This document shows, piece by piece, positions 11,407 to 22,100 of a stretch of 64,000 nt of DNA. The notes below the pieces were generated by a model. It made no database searches, had not been told where the DNA came from, and was given only the letters and a program-made list of their open reading frames with translations. A program made the position numbers and the translations under genes. The DNA lies in NCBI GenBank assembly GCA_034008185.1, contig CM067081.1, forward strand, positions 9,175,821-9,239,820. The letters run 5' to 3'. Each line of letters starts with the position of its first letter. Within the stretch, counting starts at the first letter, position 1. Source of the stretch: Gorsachius magnificus (taxonomy: Eukaryota; Chordata; Aves; Pelecaniformes; Ardeidae).

Positions 11407-14127
11407 ACAGCAGCTTCTCTGCTGGCCTCACTTAGGGTTGAGCCTGTAGCTCAAACCTCCAATTTCATAAGCATCTGTAACTCTTTTAGTCAGGGCAGAG
11501 TGATCTGTGCCCTGCAGGACTGCCTCTAAATGGGGTTCCTGTTGCTCAGGGAGAGAAGTGGCAGATGTATGCAGTCTCATTTTTGGGAAAAGGCTGGTTG
11601 TGACCAGAGCTGTGTTTATGGCTGTAGGCTAGCATATAAATACTTTGTCATGCTGGAGTGTGTAAGAAGAGAAATTGGCTTTAGGTCTTTAATACGCTTC
11701 TGATACTTGGACTGAAACTTCTCATGCTGGGGTGATTTCACACAAGAAATATTTTAAGGTTTGATGGCTAACCAAACAATATGTTTGATAATTGAACTGC
11801 CGTGCCATGTTAGTAGTACTGCTGTTAAACATGGGAAATTTATTTGTCTTTAGATACTTGAAGCAGCAGACTGCCTGGGACTCATCCTAATGTGCTGTAG
11901 ATCCATGCAACCTAAGCAAACAAGCAGGTGGGTAGCAGCTCGAAACTCTCCCATGTGTGGTAGGGGAAAGCCATCCTTGCTTACCCTACGGGACCTACAG
12001 AGGCAGACCGAGCTATCTTGATAGCATTGCTCAGATGGGAGGAGGTTTACATGGGCAATGCATAAAAAGAGTTGTATTCTGGAAATTTTTAGGGAATAGA
12101 ACTGGTCAAATTTATTTATTTTTTTTTAAATAAGGATTATTTTTCTCTCGGTCAATTCTATTGCATTTTAAATACATATTTCAAAATTTCCAAACGAATT
12201 TTAATTTTAAAAAAGAAATGATGATCTGTGTCAGGGTTGTAACTCATAGTTGTGTGAGATTATTTAGTTTAGTTTAAAACAAAGCAAACCCTTTAAAGCA
12301 ATTCAATTGTTGTAGAAAAATGGCTTTGATAGATGGTGATTTACAGTATGTTTTTCACAAGATGAAAAGAAGCCAACCAAAATATTTCAAGAAAATAAAA
12401 TTCTGGTCAAGCTGAACCCTGTAAAACACAGCCTGCTTTTTTTTGTTTGTTTGTTTGTTTGTTTTATTTTAAAAGCCTAATTCAGTCTTGAGCTCTCTGG
12501 AGGTGAACTGAATGCTGCAAGGATTAACAGACCTTAGGTAGCTGGCCAAGGAAAAGTTTCCTGTGTTTTCGTGTCCTTTCCTAAAGCGTTTTTAGCCAAT
12601 ACAGCCTGTTTTACCGTGTTAATGGAGTATTGTTCCTACTTCAGGAAGAAATAGGAACAGTAAGGATATGAGAGATGGTAGGGATATGAAAGTGTTGAGA
12701 TCATGGGGAAATAGAAGTCAGTATGTTAGCACAAAGACCAATTATTTCTATCTTTAATAGCTAGAGGGGTTGGTGCAACATCTGTTCTTTGTGACTATGG
12801 AAAGTATTTGGTCAACCTGCCAGTTACCGATTATTGCATTGTACCGACAAGAATGAGCGTCACACGATTTCAGACATATGGAAGGTGCCTGTTGGGGTGA
12901 ATTTCAATCTGAGTTGCAGAGCTGAGCCAAAAATTCACAGTAAATAATTTATACGACAAATTTGGATTCCTTTCTGCCTGGGGGATATTTTGTATGTCTT
13001 TTTGAGGGTCTTATGCTGCTGCCCTTAACTGTAATAACTGATCCCTTTCATACAAAAGGATAAGGAAACCCTTGGGGTGCTTTGAGCAGAAATGAGGGGT
13101 CCTAGGCTCTACTCTGGCATGCCTTTGGGATTCACACCTATGCATCACCTGCACATCAGGCAAAATAATAATTCATGGATGTCCATGGATAATTTTCCTT
13201 TTCCTCAGTTTACTTTGTTAAATGGCAACCAGCTTGGTTTACCCCTTGAGCTGAACCAGATGTCAAAGCAGTTGCTGCTCCAAGGGGTAGAAACTCTGGC
13301 AAGGGAAGGAGAGAGTGCCACTACTAGATTTTTACACTGTTTATTTCAGATGAATTGCTTTTGGTACATAGAAAGCAAATTTAGCAGCCTTGTTTTCAGG
13401 ATTGATGTTGGAATTTTTCACACCATTTCTAAAAAGGGAATCTGGGCCTTTTGAGTAGCCCTCATGACCCCAGATGTCTCAGTGCCATGCTTCCTCCTGG
13501 CTTTAAAATGCAGGCAATGCCATGTCTGTCCCACAAATGGATCACAAACCACTTTCTGAAGGGATTGCTACAGAAATGCTATGAATCTTACTTAGGATTT
13601 GTAATGACTGGCTAGGGAATCACACGGCATCTGCACTGCCCCTGCAACGCACAGCGGCGTAACCACATCCAGCTTGGCGGATTACTGAACACTTCTGCAG
13701 CTTGCCTTCATGCACAGGGCACTGGAGTCTGCTTTCTGTGAATTATCAGCTAAGAAAACAGGAGTATGTGAATTTTCAGAGAGGACGATGTAAGATGAGG
13801 AATGGGAGCTGCCCATGGCAGGGCACTAGTGTTACGTCTGGCCACCTCTACTGGGTATCATGAAGCACTGCAAAACCATAGATATATCTTTAGTCTCCAC
13901 TGCATTGAGTTTCTAGTTTGTCAGATAAAGCCAAAGCTGATGACGATCTGGGCTCTATTTTCGTTTTGCTGTTTGGGGTTTTGTCCCAAGTCACTAATTG
14001 TCAGCAGGGCTAGCATTTGTGTGCGTGTGTGATTAAAGAAAGAGTAGTAAAATTTTAGTCCCTGAAGTCACATTCTTCAAACCAAATAGCAAACCCTCTT
14101 TCACATGCAGTGTAAGATGTAATGAAG
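11407..14127. other. Unannotated non-coding stretch
   Basis: No transposon end or gene is recognised. It includes a GTTT microsatellite (12437-12470) and a 120-codon frame at 13092-13454 with no recognisable domain, taken as chance. Confidence 0.55.
12437..12470. repeat. (GTTT)n microsatellite
   Basis: A T8 run is followed by about five GTTT units and then TTATTTT. Simple sequence repeat, likely length-polymorphic. Confidence 0.9.
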
Positions 14128-14132
14128 AGTGT
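14128..14132. repeat. Target-site duplication, left of LTR copy A
   Basis: AGTGT immediately precedes the LTR's terminal TG complement-end and is repeated exactly at 15232-15236. A 5-bp duplication is typical of several avian ERV groups, including ERVL-like ones. Confidence 0.88.
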
Positions 14133-15231
14133 TGTCGTGGTTTAACCCTGGCTGGACACCAGGGGCCCACCAAAGCCGCTCTATCACTCCCCCCTAACCA
14201 GACAGAGGAGAGAAAAAGTAAATCAAAAAAGGGCTTGTGGGTTGAGATAAGGACAGGGAGAGATCATTTTATCAGTTACCATCATGGGCAAAACAGACTT
14301 CACTTGAAAGAAATAATTAATTTATTATCAATCAATCAAAATCAGAGAAGGAGAGGAGAAAAAACTGCTAGATCTTAAAAACCTTTCCCCCCACCCCTCC
14401 CTTCTTTCTGGGCACAACTTCACTCCCAGCTCCTCTACCTACTCCCCCCCAGCGGCACAGAGGGATGGGAATGGGGGTTGGGGTCAGTTCATCACACGTT
14501 GTCTCTGCCGCTTCTTCTTACCTAGGGAGAGGACTCTGCCCCTGCTCCAGCCTGGGGTCCCTCTCACGGCAGACAGTCCTCCACGAACTTCTCCAACGTG
14601 AGTCCTTCCATGGGCTACAGTTCTTCACAAACTGCTCCAGCATGGTTCCAATAATTTCCACGGGGTGAGTCCCTCAGGAGCAGACTGCTCCAGCGTTGGG
14701 TCCCCTGCGGGGTCCAAGTTCTGCCGGCAAACCTGCTTCAGCGTGGGCCCTCCCCCCACGGGTCCGCAATGGCTTGCCAGGAACCTGATCTGGCACGGGC
14801 TTCCCACGGGGTCACAGCTTCCTCCCTTCAGGCATCGACCCTCTCCGGCGTGGGGTCCTCCCTGGGCTGCAGGTGGAGATCTGCTCCACCGTGGACCTCC
14901 CTGGGCTGCAGGGGGACAGCCTGCTTCACCATGGTCTTCACCACGGGCTGCAGGGGAATCTCTGCTCCGGCGCCTGGAGCACCTCCTCCCCCTCCTTCTT
15001 CACTGACCTTGGTGTCTGCAGGGCTGTTTTCTCTTGCATCCTCTCCTTCTTCCTCTCCGCAGACGGTTTTTTTTCCCTTCTTAAATATGTTATCACAGAG
15101 GCGCTTCCACTGTTGCTGGTTGGCTTGGCCTTGGCCAGCAGCGGACACAGGGAATACTTCTAGCAGCTTCTCACAGAAGCCACCCCTGTAGCCCCCCCAC
15201 TACCAAGACCTTGCCACAGAAACCCAATACA
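14133..15231 (-). mobile_element. Solo LTR, avian ERV family 1, copy A (1,099 bp)
   Basis: On the plus strand it begins TGTCGTGGTTTAACC and ends CCCAATACA. The sense strand is minus, so transcription would run from 15231 towards 14133. Sense-strand promoter landmarks are a TATTTAAG-type TATA box near 15080-15088 and a poly(A) region within the AATTAATTTATTATC stretch near 14315-14330. The middle (about 14530-14970) is a degenerate minisatellite of roughly 40-50-bp units sharing CTGGAGCAG and CCCCGTGGG words. An exact 5-bp duplication, AGTGT, flanks it and no internal retroviral sequence is present. It therefore arose by recombination between the two LTRs of a provirus. Open frames within it (for example 14665-15006) come from the GC-rich minisatellite and are not genes. 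Confidence 0.93.
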
Positions 15232-15236
15232 AGTGT
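15232..15236. repeat. Target-site duplication, right of LTR copy A
   Basis: Second AGTGT, identical to 14128-14132. Confidence 0.88.
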
Positions 15237-15743
15237 GTTTGACACTTCTACCCTGCAAAATAGAGACTTTGCAGGATCCTCTGTGGGTTGCATGACATGC
15301 AAGTGCTCACAGAAATCTATGTGTGGCACTGAGCTCCCCACTTCTCCCGACTTCTGTGTGATATTACTCCTCCCAGCAGGCTGGCACAGAAACACTTTCC
15401 TCTCCCACAGGATCAGCATGGTAGATGTCAGTCATTTCTGCTGTGGTATGCACTCTGCTCTTAGCTAGTTCTGTTTCTAGATTTATTTTTCATGTGCTGG
15501 AGTGAAGTGGAACACAAGAGAGTGCCTGGATGCCATTCAGCCATAGTTCAAAGTCTGCCCCGCCTTGTATAGCACCAGCAGCAGCTTTGACAGTACTGTC
15601 ACGCTGTCCTGACTTTGACATGGTGCTTCCCAGCTGGGATCTTTTATGGGTAATTTTGATCAGTGAAGGGCATTCTTGGCTGTGGAGGAGATCCCCTGCT
15701 GTACTGCACAATCTCCATGCCACAAGTACAACCCATGGAAGCC
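15237..15743. other. Unannotated non-coding stretch
   Basis: Nothing recognised between LTR copy A and the following CR1. An open frame beginning at 15530 runs into the CR1 by chance; its first 65-70 codons do not resemble CR1. Confidence 0.5.
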
Positions 15744-16144
15744 TGCCATATAAGGATAGGCTGAGAGAACTGGGTCTGTTCAGCCTTGAGAAAAGAAGGC
15801 TTAAAGGAGATCTCATCACCATGTACCAGTACCTAAGGGGTAGCTTCAAGGAAGATGGAGACTTCCTTTTTACAAGGAGTCACATGGATAGGACAAGGGG
15901 GAATGGACACAAGTTGCTCTTGCAGAGATTCCAATTGGACACGAAAAGGAAATTTTTCCCAATGAGAACAGTCAACCATTGGAATAATCTCCCCAGAGAA
16001 GTGGTTGACTTTGCCACATTGGACACTTTTAAGACTCAGCTGGACAAGGTGCTGGGCCATCTTGTCTAGACTGTGCTCTTACCTAGAAAGGTTGGACCAG
16101 ATGACCCTTGAGGTCCCTTCCAACCTAGGATTCTATGATTCTAC
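15744..16144 (+). mobile_element. CR1 LINE 3' end (reverse-transcriptase C-terminus and tail)
   Basis: A 5'-truncated CR1. The plus-strand frame 15744-16069 is open and reads '[19 protein letters not shown]', '[10 protein letters not shown]' and 'HWNNLPREVV', then a stop. This is the C-terminal, post-catalytic part of ORF2. The 3' tail follows, GACCAGATGACC...TCCCTTCCAACC and ATTCTATGATTCTAC. The wording 'MYQYLRGSF' and 'QRFQLD' differs from the 54.4 and 63.7 kb copies, indicating a different CR1 subfamily. The open frame has survived despite truncation, but no catalytic domain is present. Confidence 0.9.
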
Positions 16145-19100
16145 AGTATTTCACATCCTATATTAAACCTGCCTCTTCACATGGATTTCTAAGGTAGATA
16201 TCTCATTGCTTGTAGGTCCACTTAGAAAACCAAAACCTCTGGGCCTTCATTTTTGTAGGAGAAATGGAAGCAGAAGAGCATTGACATTCTGGGCTGAAAA
16301 ATACAGTAGTGATGAAACCACCTGTGTCCCTGGTTAGACAGAATTAGGCCCAAAGCTTGAAAACAAGATGCTTGTGTCACATCCCTTTAGTGTTGCTGCA
16401 GGGTCACTCTCTGAGGAGTTAATCCTGTGGGTACTCCCATGAGCTGATCTGGCTATAGCTGAGCTGGTGTAAAAGGGCTTAGCACACCATCCTGGTGACT
16501 GGTCTTCCTCACCTCCTCCTAGGATCTGCTGGTATAGTTTTTCCTAGTCTTAGTCTGCCAAAATGTCCTCTTTAAAGATCAGAACAAGAAAAAGGTACTA
16601 AAAAGTTATAGCTAAACCTGGATACAAACATACTTTTGCTGGTAGTTCTGGAGGGGTAGTAACTGGCATCAGATGTAGTGGGAGGGAGAGGTAGGGATGA
16701 GTGGCCCGGGACAAGCTGGGGGCTGTAATCACTTAAGCCAAGTCAGCTGCAGGCAGCACAGCATGTCTGGCCATGTCATTACACTGCGTGAATGAGAGGA
16801 CCCAGACGTCGAGGACTTCAGGGAGCAGGAGCTTAATTCTGCTCCCTAGATCTAGACTTTGCTTAAAAGGTGGACACCTGCCACAGCTGACCTGCCTATC
16901 TTGTCTCTATTAGCATGCTGGTGTTTCATTGATTCAGCACTGTTTCATGCCTTTATGCAATTAATTTCATTTTTCTTGGCATTTGAATGACCTTTTATTC
17001 CAGCCCCTCAGTTAATATTCCTCTTCCCACAGACACATTAGCAGTGTGGTCTAATAACAGATAAGTGGTGTGGTAAATACCCTCGGGTCTCGTTACCATT
17101 TGAGAACTTACTATTTAAGAAATACGGCCCCAAATGTGCTGGTGAATGAAAATAATTAGTCATAGCCCATTATGAACAACTGTTCTGCTGTGCCCTCTGT
17201 GTGCACTTAACAACATGTGTGTGAGAAGTACTGCCCACCCATGGGTGTCCTTTTTCACCCAAGCGGGGTGTGACTCGAGGTAGTGGTGTCTCACCAAGCC
17301 CTTTCCTCATATTTGGTGCTCTTGATGTGGCTGGTGTACAGACATCTCCCATCCTGGGGAAACGGTCTCATCCCTTAATTCGCACAATAACATGCCATGG
17401 TGTAAAAACTGAGAAGGAACCACTGTGTATGCTGGGCAGTGCTTCCCTTCAGTCTTCCCATATTGCCTGTTTTAAGGGTCTGCTCTTCCTTCTGATATCA
17501 GGAACATTCTTTTATTTCTTCAGTCTTGGGGGCTTGGGCTCATGTTGACCCCAACTTCTTCCTTCCACCCACAGAGGCTCTAGTTTCCCGTGCAGCTAAA
17601 CCCTTACTCCACACTGTGCTTTCTCCAGTTTCTCTTTGGTCCAGGTTTTCCCTGGTCATTACATAGAGGGCTCAGCTGTGGCCCTTGTCTGCTGCTTCAT
17701 CCCATGTACTTGCCCTCTGGGATGGCTCGCCTCATGTACAGCCATCTCTGCTCTGTTGGCTTGGTGATCCTTCATCTCACCATGACGGTCCTCACAATGC
17801 TTTTCTGATGGGGACTTGTTCCTGCCAGGAGCCAGCTTTCTGTGGTGTTCATGAGCATTGATCCCCGGTGGGGTTTTATCCTGTAGGAGACTTCACAGCC
17901 AATGATATGGATAGAACATGACCCAGAGAAAAAAGTTCATCCTTCTGTTGATACCACAGACCTGTTGCACTGACTTTTCAGGTTATCTGACTCCTGTGCA
18001 AGAGCTTAGAGCTCAGAGAAACTTTTTGGTAAATGCATATGGGAACAATGTTTTAACTTTCCCATCTAGTAGTTCTATGGGGAACATGTATATGCAAATG
18101 CTATTTGCAAAGCTATTGCTGCCTTGGAAGATTACAACAGTTCTCTCAGTCATTAACTCCTTGAGCATTTAATCAACCCTGTGCAAAGAGGCCTGTGAAT
18201 GCTCCACGACTCTGCATCTGTTGAATTTGTGGTGTGGCAACCTGGGTTATTAAATGGCTGTGGCTGCATGGAGAGCAAATCAAGTAACAACTCTGAAAGC
18301 CTTTTTATTAGAGTAAGCATAAGGGACTGCTCTCTTCTGCTTTTTTTGCAGCAGTAATTTGTTCCCTGCCTCGCTGCTTGCAAGTGACCAAGGTGCTTTG
18401 AGCTCACTTGGAACATCCTCCTCCAGTCACTACATTTGGGCAGCTCCTTCAGTCTTTGCACCTGGAGGCTAATTTACAGCTATTTACTGTAAAGAAAGAA
18501 AAGTGCTGGATGTGAGGCTGGCTTGTACCAGATCTAAGAAGGTGTCCTTCCACGTAGGTCTGTATATATTCTCAGTAAATGCTGTTTTCTCTCCTTTATG
18601 CTGATGCATTTCTCAGATGCCCGGGGATTGAGGGATCTCAAGGCTTGATATCCCATCTGAAGTGAGCAGGAAGATCCTTGCTCTGGCAATCTTTGTGAGA
18701 TCTGGAGACATCCATCCAGCCTTTTGGCTGATCCCCTCTGACTAGGAGCTGTTTGCTCTACCTTGCTGGTCCCTCAGAGGCAGCAGGAGGTGAGCGCGAG
18801 GCTAATGCAGTGATGAAGTACCCACCCCAGACCTCAGCTCTGTGCAGCAGATGGTTGCATTATTCCACTTGAATGCAGTGTAGTTGCTTGGTTTCTAGGT
18901 CAGCTTGCTGAATACCTTGCTATCTTGCTATTCTTGTTATCTTGCTATTTTTGGCTAAAAAGCCTTATCCCCCTGTTCCCTCATTTTCTCTCTTTGAAGC
19001 AGCGTAATAATACTTTGAAAGAACTTTGTCATTGTTTATAAAACCATAACAGTCAGAGGATAGAGTCCAATATTTTTTAAGACTTAAGGAATAAGCACAC

Positions 19101-22100
19101 ATGCATATAGGATTAATTTGACAGTAGAATGAATGGCTTAGTTTTTTCCAAGTAATGATGCCAAGATTAGCTTAAAAAAATTGTTATTTGTGATTACTGA
19201 GAAAGCTGATTTGTACATTTGAACAGATTTACAAGTCCTGAAAGTTTTGTGGATTTTTGCACGAACAGTTCATCAAAACAGTCACCCCAGAAAACTCTTC
19301 ATAACTTAGCATGCTTTAGCTTCTGGTGTTTCAGTTACCACTCACGGAGTGGAGATAATACTTTATGATTTTGTAGTTACTGACACATAAAAAATAATGA
19401 ATAATCTCATTGGCCATTTGGAAGGAGTTCTGGCTTTTACTGTACAAGTCCTCAAATAAGATATTGGCAAAAAACTTTCAAACAAAGCGTCGATTTTTAT
19501 AAAAAAAAAATTAGTATGAATTGGTGGAAAAATACAGAGGGGCCACTTTTGTAATGGATATTACTCTACAACTAATTTGACTAGTTCTATTTATAAAACA
19601 GATACAGCTGTGGAAAAGCTTTGTGAGGAAGCCCATAAACATGCAGCCTTCATTTGCTTTTAACCGTGAACTGGGGATATGTTCTTCTTATTGCCAAACC
19701 TGAGTATAATTTATATTTTTGTGTGGAAACCACGTGAAGTTGAGTGGTGGCTTCATCCGGTTGTAACACAAAACTGGGAGAGCTTTGTGGGTTTGGCTGG
19801 GGCTTCCTTTTATAATTTGATTTTGATACAAGTAAAACCAACCTTTTTGGCTGGAGATGGGGTCTAAATTGCCTTCTCCCAAAATAAAAAGTACGTGTTC
19901 TGCAAAGCTGGCGTAGGTTGACTGTCTGTGGGTAAGCCTTAGCCTCCACCTGCAGCTCCATGCGTGACCTGCCCTTACCTTCAGGAGATACAAAACCCTC
20001 CCTCCCCTCAGTGTATCACCACCAAGTAACTATTTAAAATTTTTTCATTTCCAATCCCTTGGGCTGGACTAATTTCATAATCATTTTAATGCTATTCTCC
20101 TGTTCGGAAGAATGGAAACCAAGCGTTTTGTCACCTTTTGTTCCAGTCAGATTTGCTTTCATATGGCTCCGCTTTTGGGTTAAAACCACTGGAGAAGGAT
20201 GTTTCTTCACAATGCTTCTCAGGGAGATTTAATTGCAGGAATGCATGTTAACTTACGTTAATATTACCTTTGGCAGAAACAATGTTCCCTTTTAATAAAT
20301 GCAGTCTAAAATGACAGAAGAAGTTGGATGAACCAACCAAACTCTATTTTTCTGTTTCTGTCAGGCTGCTGTGTGTGAAGGGAGATTTCACAGATAAGAA
20401 GTCCCCTAGTGATCTGCCACAGTGTCTGGTAAGATAGAGTTGAAAAGGGGCTTTATCATGATGGAGACCAAGCTATTACTGTAACTCGCTCTCTTGTGGC
20501 TCCAGGCAGTTGATGGTTATTTGACAATTACACAGTATTTGACAACACAAAAAGTCAAAATCCAAATGATGTGCTGGGGTTTTTTATATATTTATACACA
20601 CCTAAATTTGTATATATATATCCCAAAGTAGAAAAATATTTTTAGCCTCCCTGGCAGTTACTTAGATTTATTCAATGCACCCATTAAAGGAAGTTGTTTC
20701 AGCAGCATGGTAGTAGAAGCATCAACAGCCATTGCCACTGCTAAAAATTTCCCCTTTTCTGCCCTTGCAGCCTGGGCAGAGTTTGTCTTTCAGACCCAAA
20801 TGATTGCACGGACGAGTGAAGGAGCCTTTTGATATTCTGTGTCCACACAAAAACATTCAATGCAAACAGATATGGGCTCCTGGCTGCTAATGTTCTTCCC
20901 TATCTGTTTGCAATCAGGGCAAAGCCAAGTAAGACCTTAATTCTTTGGGAACTTGGCAGACTTTATAAACAAGATGAAAAATGATATTTGAAGGGAGCTG
21001 GGATTTCACTGCTGCTGGCCTGAGCAGAATGGATGGCCACTGAACGCTTTCTCTGTCTTCTAAGGACAATTAGAATAAACCAGCTGGGTTTTAAGAGTAG
21101 CAGGCGGAGTGTCTGTTAAGTAGATTACTAAGAGAGCTTGTTTCTTGTTCTGCCATTTGTGAAAATTTCAGGTATTTAAGCCTAAAATTTACTTGTGCAA
21201 AACTGGCCTTATCTGGTAAAATTTTGCATCCAATGCAAAATAACTGAGTGTGATTGACAAGGCACATGTATATGTTAGAAGATGGGAGCTCACAGGCACA
21301 AACATCAGAGTTCCCCAAGATCCTGTAGATATTTTCTTTTGTTTCAGTCCAACTGTTTTCACTTATCTTCTTATAGCTGAGCCAGAAGGAGCTTTAGCCT
21401 TACAAAAATAACGTATATAGGTTTTCTCAAGAAAAATTAGTAACAGTTCTGATAAAGTAAGGTCTATGCACTTGTAATTCAATTTAAACTGAGAATATTA
21501 AGAGCTTTTTCATGCTGGCTGCCCCTCAGTATGCATTTAATCAGCTTGAATTCTGATTACAGACAGCTCTAAAACATGGCTTGTGACCTGCACTTAGCAA
21601 GTTTCATTAGAAGTGATTTGGACATCACTCAGGTAAAACTAGATGCACATCTAGCTAAAAATAGAGAAGAAATGGAAAATTTTAAAAACCCTCCCAAACA
21701 AATGTAATTGGTGTGTTTTAAGCCGACGTCCTATTTTGCTCACCAAATGATTCCAGACAGAGCAATGAATGACCAGTAGCACCTTAAATTAGCTCTGTCT
21801 GAGCTGGGTTGCATTGTTGGGAACTCTCGGAGTGTCCATACGAGGTGTAGGGTATTTATCCTCAAAGTCATCAGCATTTGCCTTTGTTTCTTTCTCAGAT
21901 TTGCTGTGTGTCATGCCGGGGGCAGCCAGAGGACACGCGGAGAACGGAGCAGTAGATTCTCTGAGGACTTAGTTATGTCAAGTGTTGAGCATGCTTTTCC
22001 CATGTAGATCACAAAAGACAGTTCCCGTATCAGAATCTCAATATTGGTGTTGTCAACGGTGCATTATTCCCTAGGCATCTGAGTCTCATCTCATGGAGTG

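Noticed and set aside
13092..13454. 120-codon plus-strand frame
   Set aside because: No motif and no gene context; composition fits chance in AT-rich DNA.
14665..15191. Several overlapping long frames on both strands (Pro/Ser/Gly-rich)
   Set aside because: They lie wholly in the minisatellite of LTR copy A and recur at 35198-35714 and 56785-57311. They are artefacts of GC-rich tandem sequence and match no gene.
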